Shown here piece after piece: positions 36,309 to 42,783 of a stretch of 45,269 nucleotides of DNA. The notes beneath the pieces are model-generated. The model was not told the DNA's origin. It made no database searches and saw nothing but the letters and a program-made list of their open reading frames with translations. The DNA lies in contig SXWA01000204.1 of NCBI GenBank assembly GCA_005791575.1, positions 1 to 45,269 on the forward strand, written 5' to 3'. Every line of letters begins with the position of its first letter. The stretch's first letter is position 1. The stretch comes from Planctomycetaceae bacterium. Lineage in GTDB: Bacteria; Planctomycetota; Planctomycetia; Pirellulales; UBA1268. The position numbers were made by a program, and so were the translations under genes.

Positions 36309-37151
36309 TCAGGCACCGTCGGCTGGGCAGAGAATCTCGCCGCGGCTGTCGCCGAGCGGGTCTCCGTGCCATTGCTGCCAAGGACCGGAGGCGAGCCGCG
36401 TTGCGATGCCGTCCCACGGGGTGACGGAGGGGAGGGATCGGGCGAGCAAGGGGAGGAATCCGGGCATCCAGCGGCCACCGCGGGAGAACCCGGCTGCGGG
36501 GGATTCGTCGGCGGGAATGGGTTCGAGGAGCACGAGACTGCCCCGCCCCATCCCGACGGCGCGATGACGGCCGGCCGTCATCGTGACGACGGTGCCGGCG
36601 CGCATCTCCAAGGCCACACCTTCGCCGCACGCTCTTCCCACCAGCAAAAGTCCACGGCGCATCCGACTCCCTGCCAGGGCGCCGGCATCGCCGCCGACCA
36701 GCACCCGGCCCCCCTCCATGCCGTGCCGGCGGCCCGGAAGGGCGCCGGCGGCATTGTCGCCGACGCTGCCACCCACGATCACGTCCCCCCCGCGCATCCC
36801 CGCGGCGAGCCAGTCGCCGGCGCGGCCGGTCGTGGTGAAGCGGCCGCCTGTCATCTCCGCGGCTGCGTGCCGGCCGACGTCGCCATCGACGGTGATCAGA
36901 CCGTGCGTCATGCCCGCGCCGAGTTGGTGCACGTGGCTGAAGTCACCGCGGCACTCGATCATCCCGTCAGCGCAGTCGCCCGACAGTGTGAAGGCGTCGC
37001 CGAGGGTCGCCGGACGGCCATCGATGCTGATCGGCAACCGCGCGATGGCACCCGACGACAAGCCGGCCAGTTTCTCCGGGAGGATGTCCCGGAGCTCGAT
37101 GGCGGCGGGGGGGCGACTGACCGACTCGGCGGGTTGGATGAGCAGAGGCAT
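36309..37151 (-). CDS. Formylmethanofuran dehydrogenase subunit C-like (FhcC) protein
   Basis: 280 residues from the ATG at 37151. From about residue 70 to 210 it consists of repeating beta-helix units of the GXGXG type (for example EMTGGRFTTTGRAGDWLAAGMRGGDVIVGGSVGD, split across turns), the hallmark of FwdC/FmdC/FhcC. In bacteria FhcC belongs to the formyltransferase/hydrolase complex of the tetrahydromethanopterin C1 pathway, found in methylotrophs and many planctomycetes. No fhcA, fhcB or fhcD is in the window. The glutamate synthase C-terminal domain has the same fold but different flanks. An upstream ATG at 37232 exists in an unconserved stretch. Confidence 0.85.
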   Translation of the reverse strand: MPLLIQPAESVSRPPAAIELRDILPEKLAGLSSGAIARLPISIDGRPATLGDAFTLSGDCADGMIECRGDFSHVHQLGAGMTHGLITVDGDVGRHAAAEMTGGRFTTTGRAGDWLAAGMRGGDVIVGGSVGDNAAGALPGRRHGMEGGRVLVGGDAGALAGSRMRRGLLLVGRACGEGVALEMRAGTVVTMTAGRHRAVGMGRGSLVLLEPIPADESPAAGFSRGGRWMPGFLPLLARSLPSVTPWDGIATRLASGPWQQWHGDPLGDSRGEILCPADGA

Positions 37152-37215
37152 GGCTCGAGCCTTCACGACGCGGGGCCGCGGGGACGGGTCAATGCCCCCC
37201 GCGGCCCACACGTAT

Positions 37216-37345
37216 AGCACGGCTGAGGACAAACAGCCTGCTGCTCCTCACGGATGAAGTGCCGGAAGCGCCGCTCCGGGAAAAAGCGCAGCTTTTCGAG
37301 TGGCCAAAGGCCAGGGATGGACTTTGGCCACGGGCTGACAGCACG
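37216..37345 (+). repeat. Multi-hairpin dispersed repeat, copy B
   Basis: Same order of hairpins as copy C but with more mismatches in the first three. Best stems are GAAAAAGC/GCTTTTC (around 37280-37297) and a perfect 10-bp GTGGCCAAAG (37300-37309) with CTTTGGCCAC (37322-37331). It ends about 40 nt beyond the stop codon of the minus-strand hsp20 gene at 37387. Confidence 0.85.
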
Positions 37346-37360
37346 GCCCCGGCCGGCGGC

Positions 37361-37402
37361 CGCTGTCAATCGCCCTGGACCCGCTGTCAATCGCCCTGGA
37401 CG
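37361..37402 (+). repeat. 21-nt tandem duplication over the hsp20 stop
   Basis: The unit CGCTGTCAATCGCCCTGGAC plus C occurs twice head to tail. On the minus strand it encodes the last five codons and stop of the hsp20 gene; the second copy lies just after the stop. Confidence 0.85.
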
Positions 37403-37788
37403 GCGACCTTCCGCGGCCGCACGCCGCTCACCTTCGGCACGCGCACCGTGAGCACACCGAGGCGAAAGACCGCGGTGATGCCCGTGGCATCGAACCCCTC
37501 GCCGAGGCGGAACGACCGCCTGAAGTCACCGATCCCGTATTCCTGCCGCAGGTGCCGCCCGGGCAGCTCCCGGGCTGCGACCCGGGCGTGGAGCGACAGC
37601 ACACCGTCGGCGAACGACACGTCGATCGACTCAGCGCGGGCGCCCGGCATGTCGGCCACGATCACCACATCGCCCTCTTCGACCCACAGGTCGACATGGG
37701 GTTGGTAGGCGAGCGCCGCAGCGGAATCGACTGCCGCCGCAGCCCCGTGGGAGTCGGCCGTGGAACCCATCGGACCCATCGTCACCAT
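37387..37788 (-). CDS. Hsp20/alpha-crystallin family small heat-shock protein
   Basis: 133 residues from the ATG at 37788, which has AAAGGAG eight nt upstream (the frame is open to 37809). The alpha-crystallin domain (about 30-120) shows HVDLWVEEGDVVIVADMPGA, SFADGVLSLHARV and the end motif GVLTVRVPKV. It is an ATP-independent holdase that forms oligomers. It lies downstream of a second hsp20 on the same strand with a 191-nt gap holding repeat copy C. No sigma-54 or sigma-32-like site was found in that gap, so it may depend on the upstream promoter. Confidence 0.93.
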   Translation of the reverse strand: MVTMGPMGSTADSHGAAAAVDSAAALAYQPHVDLWVEEGDVVIVADMPGARAESIDVSFADGVLSLHARVAARELPGRHLRQEYGIGDFRRSFRLGEGFDATGITAVFRLGVLTVRVPKVSGVRPRKVAVQGD

Positions 37789-37857
37789 CACACACGCTCC
37801 TTTCGTCAAGTGTCGAACCGTTCACACGCTCCGGTCGTCCGTGCCGCCGTCCTCCGT

Positions 37858-37982
37858 CAGCAGGCTGTGGACAAACAGCCTGCTGCACCGGAGGGATCCG
37901 GTGCCGGGAGCGCACGTCCCGTGAAAAGCGCGGCTTTTGGAGTGGACAAAGGCCAAGGATGGACTTTGGCCACAGGCTGTCA
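37858..37982 (+). repeat. Multi-hairpin dispersed repeat, copy C
   Basis: The most complete copy. Hairpins in order are CAGCAGGCTGT/ACAGCCTGCTG (37858-37885, 11 bp), GCACCGGA/TCCGGTGC (8 bp, loop GGGA), CGGGA/TCCCG, AAAAGC/GCTTTT, and GTGGACAAAG/CTTTGGCCAC (one mismatch). Its last bases overlap the stop codon of the minus-strand hsp20 gene at 37980. Compared with copy A, the second stem differs in sequence but remains paired. Confidence 0.88.
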
Positions 37983-38462
37983 GGCCTCCGACACCGTCAC
38001 TCGCCGGGGCTGACACTCCGGAGCCTTCGGGCAGCGGATCGTCAGGACACCATCCACCAACCGCGCCTCGACGCCGTCGGCCGCAACCCGGACGGGCAGG
38101 GCAAGGCGCCGCTCGAAGCTGCCATGGCCCCGTTCGCGCCGGTGCCAGACAGCCGCGCGGCCGTCGGCTCCCGGCTCCACCGCTGGTGCAGTCGGGCCGG
38201 CCGCCTGCCGTTGGCCCGTGAGCACCAGTTCGTCACCGTCCACCGACACGTCGACGTCGGCGGCGGAAAGCCCCGGGATCTCGGCTTCAACCCACAGGGC
38301 GTCGTCGGTCTCGCGGATGTTGACAGCGGGAAACCCCGAGCGCGGTGCGCTGCCCCAGCCATGGAGCGGCGGCGCGGCGATCAAACTCGTCCACAGGCGG
38401 TCCACCTCGGCACACAGTTCATCCAGCGGGTGCGCGCACCGCGATCGCGTCGTTCGCATCAT
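37980..38462 (-). CDS. Hsp20/alpha-crystallin family small heat-shock protein, divergent copy
   Basis: 160 residues from the first of two adjacent ATGs (38462), preceded by GGGGAGGAG. The alpha-crystallin core is seen in FPAVNIRETDDALWVEAEIPGL, GDELVLTGQR and GVLTIRCPKAPE. The N-terminal arm contains LDELCAEVDRLW. It shares domain layout with the neighbour at 37387-37788 but little sequence, so the pair is old. A sigma-54-type promoter sits about 90 nt upstream. The stop codon overlaps a dispersed repeat. Confidence 0.92.
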   Translation of the reverse strand: MMRTTRSRCAHPLDELCAEVDRLWTSLIAAPPLHGWGSAPRSGFPAVNIRETDDALWVEAEIPGLSAADVDVSVDGDELVLTGQRQAAGPTAPAVEPGADGRAAVWHRRERGHGSFERRLALPVRVAADGVEARLVDGVLTIRCPKAPECQPRRVTVSEA

Positions 38463-38550
38463 GACTCCTCCCCACACGTTTGGACTGTTCCGGTCGCGCC
38501 GCCGCGGCACGTTGTTCCGCGGCGCCGACCCCGACATGGTGGAATCAGGC

Positions 38551-38567
38551 AAGCAAAGAGCGTGCCC
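38551..38567 (-). promoter_or_regulatory. Sigma-54-type promoter upstream of hsp20
   Basis: The minus strand reads GGGCACGCTCTTTGCTT, matching TGGCACG-N4-TTGC except for its first base, with GG and GC exactly 10 nt apart (GG at 38565-38566, GC at 38553-38554). Expected transcription start is near 38541, giving a leader of about 80 nt. GG-N10-GC is the defining sigma-54 spacing. An NtrC-type activator is encoded 5 kb away. Confidence 0.6.
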
Positions 38568-38727
38568 AAGTTGCGGCTGCCGCGTGGGGCCCGGCTGGCG
38601 GTGCGGAAAACAAGCCGCTTCGGGCCTTTTCCCCCACGGCCGGCAGTGGGTCTGACGGCCGTGACGATGGTGTCGGCTGTCAGCTTGGCAGATCGCCGGA
38701 ACGGGTCGGCCGGAGGGGCACAGCGTG

Positions 38728-38755
38728 TTGTGGCGGGAAGTGGATTTCCTATACT
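38728..38755 (+). promoter_or_regulatory. Sigma-70-like promoter for the dehydratase cassette
   Basis: TTGTGG at 38728-38733 and TATACT at 38750-38755, separated by 16 nt. The dehydratase ATG follows 55 nt later. It is the only good hexamer pair in this spacer on the plus strand. Confidence 0.45.
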
Positions 38756-38809
38756 GCCGCCACCGCCGAGGGTGCGGTCGACAGCCACTTCCGGGAAACG
38801 GATTTCTGC

Positions 38810-39418
38810 ATGCGGTTCTGCCTCCTCGATCGCATCCTTACTGTCCAGCCTGGAAAAAGCATCACGGCGATCAAGACCGTGTCGTTGGCAGAGGAGTATC
38901 TGGGGGACCATTTTCCCCGGTTTCCGGTTCTGCCCGGCGTGATGATGCTCGAGGCGCTCACGCAGGCGGCGGCGTGGACGATCCGCCTCGGTGAGGATTT
39001 CGCCCACAGCATCGTCGTCCTCCGGACGGCGAAAAATGTGAAGTACGGCGACTTCGTCCAGCCGGGGCGCACCCTCACGGTGGCGGTCGAAGTCCTCGAC
39101 CAGGACGAAACCACGACCCGCGTGAAGGCCACTGGTTCGGTCGGTGAGAAGACGAGCCTGACAGCGCGGCTGGTGCTCGAGCGCTACAACCTTGCCGACC
39201 GGCTGCCCCACGGTGATGCACTCGATGCACGTGTGCGGGCGGAAATGCGGCGCCAGTGGGCGATCCTCTCCCCCGTGCCACGCTCGGCCGCGGGCTCCCG
39301 GCCGGTCGTCTACCGGTCGGAACGCGTGCTCCCCGAAGCGGGCCCTGCGGAACGTGCCGTTGGACAGGGGGCACTGCCCGCCGTGCTCCACGGAATGTCG
39401 ACCGCCCCCCCGCGTTGA
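38810..39418 (+). CDS. FabZ/FabA-like hotdog-fold acyl-ACP dehydratase
   Basis: 202 residues. The hotdog core has the FabZ active-site block HFPRFPVLPGVMMLEALTQ, with catalytic H34 and E48. It probably removes water from a 3-hydroxyacyl-ACP. It is longer than FabZ (about 150), with about 50 extra C-terminal residues rich in Ala/Arg/Pro that look disordered. It is first of the cassette with an ACP, a second dehydratase and a ketosynthase, all on the plus strand. No reductase or malonyl transferase gene accompanies them. The start at 38810 marks the beginning of homology. Confidence 0.9.
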   Translation: MRFCLLDRILTVQPGKSITAIKTVSLAEEYLGDHFPRFPVLPGVMMLEALTQAAAWTIRLGEDFAHSIVVLRTAKNVKYGDFVQPGRTLTVAVEVLDQDETTTRVKATGSVGEKTSLTARLVLERYNLADRLPHGDALDARVRAEMRRQWAILSPVPRSAAGSRPVVYRSERVLPEAGPAERAVGQGALPAVLHGMSTAPPR

Positions 39419-39713
39419 CGCCCCGGTGCGCCGCGGGATCCTGCCCCGGTTTTCTGCTTGGAAACGCTTGAATCCTGGTGCCGTGGCGTGGTTCGCACCC
39501 GGAGCGGGCGACGGCAGCGGTCAGGGCCCTGCCCGGCAGCACGGATCCCCGGACTTTTCCCCGGCCGAGGTCCCGGTCACAATACCGGGCTGCGATTCCT
39601 GTTCCCCCACCACCACCGGTGGCGTTACAACTCCCCGCGTTCCCGCTGTCCGACGGTTCGCGGTGACGGTCCCCGGCCGGGAGTTCCGCGGATCCATTTT
39701 CCTCCAAGGTGCC
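39419..39713. other. 295-nt spacer inside the acyl cassette
   Basis: A long gap for a putative operon. It includes the near-palindrome CCCGGTCACAATACCGGG (about 39570-39587), which could be an operator or hairpin, and TTTTCCTCC near 39698. The frame of the ACP is open through this region but shows no ACP homology. A separate promoter for the ACP is possible; none was identified. Confidence 0.4.
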
Positions 39714-40106
39714 ATGTCGATGCCCCCCCGTGACGAAATCTTCGAGAAGGTCAGGAACGCCCTGGTGGACGCGCTGGGTGTCGACGAGGACGACGTGCGG
39801 CCCGACGCCACCATGGTGGGAGATCTCGGCGCCGAGTCGATCGATTTCCTCGACATCGTGTTCCGGCTCGAGAAGGCGTTCGGCATCAAGATCCCGCGTG
39901 GCGAGCTCTTCCCCGAGGACGTGCTGTCGAGCTCGGAGTTCGTCAACAACGGCAAGGTGAATGCCGCCGGGATCGCAGCCCTCAAGTCGCGGATGCCGTT
40001 CGCCGACCTGGCGAAGTTCGAGGCCAATCCGAGCGTGCAGAACTTCGCCAACACGCTCACCGTGGAGGACATGGTCCGCTACGTGCAGAGCAAGCTCGCC
40101 GCCTGA
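39714..40106 (+). CDS. Acyl carrier protein with internal extension
   Basis: 130 residues, against about 78 for AcpP. The phosphopantetheine attachment Ser is S42 in LGAESIDFLDIVF, replacing the usual DSLD motif. Helix I, II and the final helix (TLTVEDMVRYV) are recognisable, but about 45 residues (about 68-112) are inserted between helices II and III (SSSEFVNNGKVNAAG, MPFADLAKFEANPS). It carries acyl intermediates for the adjacent dehydratases and ketosynthase. The ATG at 39714 lies within a frame open far upstream. Confidence 0.9.
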   Translation: MSMPPRDEIFEKVRNALVDALGVDEDDVRPDATMVGDLGAESIDFLDIVFRLEKAFGIKIPRGELFPEDVLSSSEFVNNGKVNAAGIAALKSRMPFADLAKFEANPSVQNFANTLTVEDMVRYVQSKLAA

Positions 40107-40136
40107 CCTTCTCCGCACCCGCGGGACACCTGCTGC

Positions 40137-40637
40137 ATGCGTTGGTTCTGGATCGATCGATTCGACGAGTTCGTCCGCGGCCGTTCCGCGGTGGCCGTCA
40201 AGAACGTGTCGCTCGCGGAGGAGCACCTCCACGACCACTTCCCCGGCGCGGCGCTGATGCCCAACTCCCTGGTGGTCGAGGGGATGGCCCAGACCGCCGG
40301 CCTGCTCGTGGCCGATGCCATCGAGTACAACCGTCGAGTCGTGCTCGCCAAGGTGGCGGCCGCGGAGTTCCACTTCGATGCCGTGCCGGGTGACTGTCTC
40401 CGGTATCGGGCCGAGATCCTCGATCTCAAGCCGGCGGGGTCGTTGACCAAGGTGTCGAGCCATGTCGGGGAACGGCTCCAGGGGGAAGCGGAACTGTTCT
40501 TCGCCCATCTGGAACCGGGCGAGGGTGTGCCGCGGCTCTTCGAACCGGAAGAGCTCCTGCGGTGGCTCGATCAGATGCACATCTACGACATCGGCCGCGA
40601 CGAATCGGGCCAACCGCTGGCACGGCCCGACTGGTGA
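40137..40637 (+). CDS. FabZ-like 3-hydroxyacyl-ACP dehydratase, second copy
   Basis: 166 residues. Active-site block HDHFPGAALMPNSLVVEGMAQ has H34 and E48 at the same positions as the first dehydratase of the cassette. Usual FabZ reads HFPxxPxxPG; here it is HFPGAALMPN, so the substrate pocket may differ. C-terminal residues 125-166 extend past the fold. It begins 30 nt after the ACP stop, consistent with one transcript. Confidence 0.92.
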   Translation: MRWFWIDRFDEFVRGRSAVAVKNVSLAEEHLHDHFPGAALMPNSLVVEGMAQTAGLLVADAIEYNRRVVLAKVAAAEFHFDAVPGDCLRYRAEILDLKPAGSLTKVSSHVGERLQGEAELFFAHLEPGEGVPRLFEPEELLRWLDQMHIYDIGRDESGQPLARPDW

Positions 40638-40733
40638 GCGGGTGAGCCGCGTGCGCGAGTGCGGCGGGGAGCGGCTGTGGCCCGCGCCCGCCACGGTTGC
40701 GGCGACCGTGATTCCTTGAGGCGGGGAGACGTC

Positions 40734-42029
40734 ATGGTGGCAGGCAGACGGCGCGTGGTGATCACCGGCATGGGTTGCATCACCCCCCTGGGGGTGCGTG
40801 TCGAGGAGCTGTGGAACAACCTCGGCATCGGTGCCTCGGGGGTGGGGCTGACGACGGTGTTCGACGCCGCGAAATTCCCCACGCGGATCTCCGCCGAGGT
40901 GCGCGGCTGGGACATCACCCATGAAGGGGAGCAGGAGCGTGACTGGCACTTCTGTGGACGCCACACGAAGTTCGCCGCCGGCGCCGCCCTCCAGGCGATG
41001 CGCGATGCGGGGCTGGCCGGCGGGCTGACCGGCGATCCCTCGCGGCTCGGCGTCTATCTCGGCAGTGGCGAGGGCCAGCAGGATTTCGACGCCTTCACGA
41101 GCATGATGACGGCGGCGATCGAGGGCGACACCCTCGACGTCGCCAAGTTCACCAAACTCGGCCTCGAGACGCTCCATCCGCTGGCCGAGGTCGAGCAGGA
41201 GCCCAACATGCCGGCCTGCCACCTCGCCGGTCTGTTCAATGCCCACGGGCCGAATCTCAACTGCCTCACCGCCTGTGCCGCTTCGAGCCAGGCGATCGGT
41301 GAGGCGGCGGAACTGGTGCGCCGTGGCGATGCCGACGTGATGCTCTCCGGCGGTGCCCACAGCATGATCCATCCCTTCGGCGTGACGGGCTTCAATCTTC
41401 TCACCGCCCTCTCGACGCGCAACAACGAGCCGACGCGGGCCAGCCGACCGTTCGACCGCGACCGCGACGGATTCGTGCTCGGGGAGGGGGCGGCAATGGT
41501 GGTGCTCGAGGAACTGGAGCACGCCCGCCGCCGTGGGGCGACGATCCACGGCGAACTGCTCGGCTACGGATCCACTGCCGATGCCTACCGGATCACCGAT
41601 ACCCACCCCGAGGGCCGTGGGGCGGCGTCGTGCATCCGCATGGCGCTGGCCGACGCGGGGATCGGCCCCGAGGCGATCGACTACGTCAACGCCCACGGCA
41701 CGAGCACGAGCGTCAACGACAGGGTGGAGACGTTGGCGATCAAGAACGTGTTCGGCGCGCGTGCCTACCGCCTCCCGGTGTCGAGCACGAAGAGCATGAT
41801 GGGCCACCTCATCGCGGCGGCCGGGGCGACGGAGCTGATCGTCTGCCTGCTGGCGATCCGCGACGGCCTTCTTCCGCCGACGATCAATTACGAGGAGCCC
41901 GATCCCGATTGCGATCTCGACTACGTGCCCAACCGGGCCCGTGAGGCGACCTGCAACGTCGCGCTGTCCAACAGCTTCGGATTCGGCGGGCAGAACATCT
42001 CCCTCGTCGTCGGCCGGTTCACGGGCTGA
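40734..42029 (+). CDS. Beta-ketoacyl-ACP synthase II-type enzyme
   Basis: 431 residues. The thiolase-fold active-site triad is C181 (TACAASSQ), H321 (NAHGTSTS) and H357 (MMGHLIAAAGATE), all intact as in FabF-type condensing enzymes. It elongates acyl-ACP with malonyl-ACP. The GGGGAG seven nt before the ATG at 40734 supports this start over the open frame from 40659. It ends the cassette of dehydratase, ACP, dehydratase and ketosynthase. Whether it is the housekeeping FabF or a dedicated polyene/lipid synthase cannot be told from sequence alone. Confidence 0.95.
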   Translation: MVAGRRRVVITGMGCITPLGVRVEELWNNLGIGASGVGLTTVFDAAKFPTRISAEVRGWDITHEGEQERDWHFCGRHTKFAAGAALQAMRDAGLAGGLTGDPSRLGVYLGSGEGQQDFDAFTSMMTAAIEGDTLDVAKFTKLGLETLHPLAEVEQEPNMPACHLAGLFNAHGPNLNCLTACAASSQAIGEAAELVRRGDADVMLSGGAHSMIHPFGVTGFNLLTALSTRNNEPTRASRPFDRDRDGFVLGEGAAMVVLEELEHARRRGATIHGELLGYGSTADAYRITDTHPEGRGAASCIRMALADAGIGPEAIDYVNAHGTSTSVNDRVETLAIKNVFGARAYRLPVSSTKSMMGHLIAAAGATELIVCLLAIRDGLLPPTINYEEPDPDCDLDYVPNRAREATCNVALSNSFGFGGQNISLVVGRFTG

Positions 42030-42083
42030 CCGGCCGCCCGCCCCGTCCGCACCGGGCACCCCGGTGTGGTGCGGGAGGGGATG

Positions 42084-42115
42084 CCCGCCTTGCCCGCCTT
42101 GCCCGCCTTCCCGCC
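42084..42115 (+). repeat. Short 9-nt tandem repeat
   Basis: CCCGCCTTG repeated three times plus a partial unit, in the leader region of the Cys-rich lipoprotein gene. Probably slippage-derived. Confidence 0.7.
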
Positions 42116-42231
42116 GACAGGGTTTCCTTGAGCGGCACCACCCGCACGACCGATACCACCGGAAGGAGCGCGGTCGCGATCCTCCGGCACGTCGCCGGTC
42201 GCCGCCGACCCGCCCGCGGGGTGCCCCGATC

Positions 42232-42699
42232 ATGAAACGCGTGCTGTCACTCGTCGCCCTCGTGGCCGTCGTCAGCCTCTCGAGCGGTTGCTCGATCGTC
42301 GACCGCCTCTTCCTCCTCAACACCGACGGCCCCTACGGCCACCACGTCGGCGGGGCGTGTCAGGACGGCACCTGTCAGGACGGGGCCTGTCAGGACGGTG
42401 GCTGTCAGGGTGGGGCCTGCCAGCATGGAGGCTGCCCGGAGGGGATCTGCGCCGGCGGGAAGTGCAGCAAGTGCCCCGACGGCAACTGCGGCCGCTGCGC
42501 CCACTGCCGGCACCTCGGCCGCTACGGCGGTCTCGCGCGCCACCACCTCTCGGCCGCCGAGAAAGAAGCGCTCATGCAATCGGGCTACGAGCAGGGTGGC
42601 CCGGCCGGCCCGCCGACCGGAGCCGTCGCCTACCCCTACTACACGACCCGTGGGCCGCGCGACTTCCTCACCAAGTGCCCGCCCTCGATCGGGCCCTGA
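42232..42699 (+). CDS. Cys-rich lipoprotein with pentapeptide Cys repeats
   Basis: 155 residues. A lipoprotein signal has its lipobox ending at C20 (SLSSGC). From residue 41 the sequence is a five-residue repeat with Cys at 43, 48, 53, 58, 63, 68, 73 and 78 (units such as GACQD, GGCQG), then C81, C86, C89 and C92 in a CxxC-like cluster. Regular Cys spacing and exported location suggest a metal- or thiol-rich surface protein; function unknown. The repeat is also visible in DNA as a 15-nt pattern (about 42352-42471). The C-terminal part (100-155) has Gly/Pro/Tyr. A terminator follows the gene. Confidence 0.88.
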   Translation: MKRVLSLVALVAVVSLSSGCSIVDRLFLLNTDGPYGHHVGGACQDGTCQDGACQDGGCQGGACQHGGCPEGICAGGKCSKCPDGNCGRCAHCRHLGRYGGLARHHLSAAEKEALMQSGYEQGGPAGPPTGAVAYPYYTTRGPRDFLTKCPPSIGP

Positions 42700-42738
42700 C
42701 GCACTGGCGTCGGCCGGTCACTACACTGGTGCCTTCCC

Positions 42739-42770
42739 GGGAGCGGCGCACAGCCGCTCCCGCCCTTTTT
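42739..42770 (+). terminator. Rho-independent terminator after the Cys-rich lipoprotein gene
   Basis: A perfect 9-bp stem GGGAGCGGC/GCCGCTCCC with a 5-nt loop (42739-42761), followed by GCCC and five T. It sits 40 nt after the lipoprotein stop and immediately before the ribosome binding site of the MFS gene, so it could also work as an attenuator. Confidence 0.8.
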
Positions 42771-42783
42771 GGAGCATCCGTGC

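Larger units (their letters stand above)
38463..38809. other. 347-nt divergent spacer, hsp20 versus fabZ-like gene
   Basis: Contains the sigma-54-type site for hsp20 and a sigma-70-like promoter for the dehydratase gene. The remaining sequence holds only weak shadow frames. No additional gene or RNA was recognised. Confidence 0.6.
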
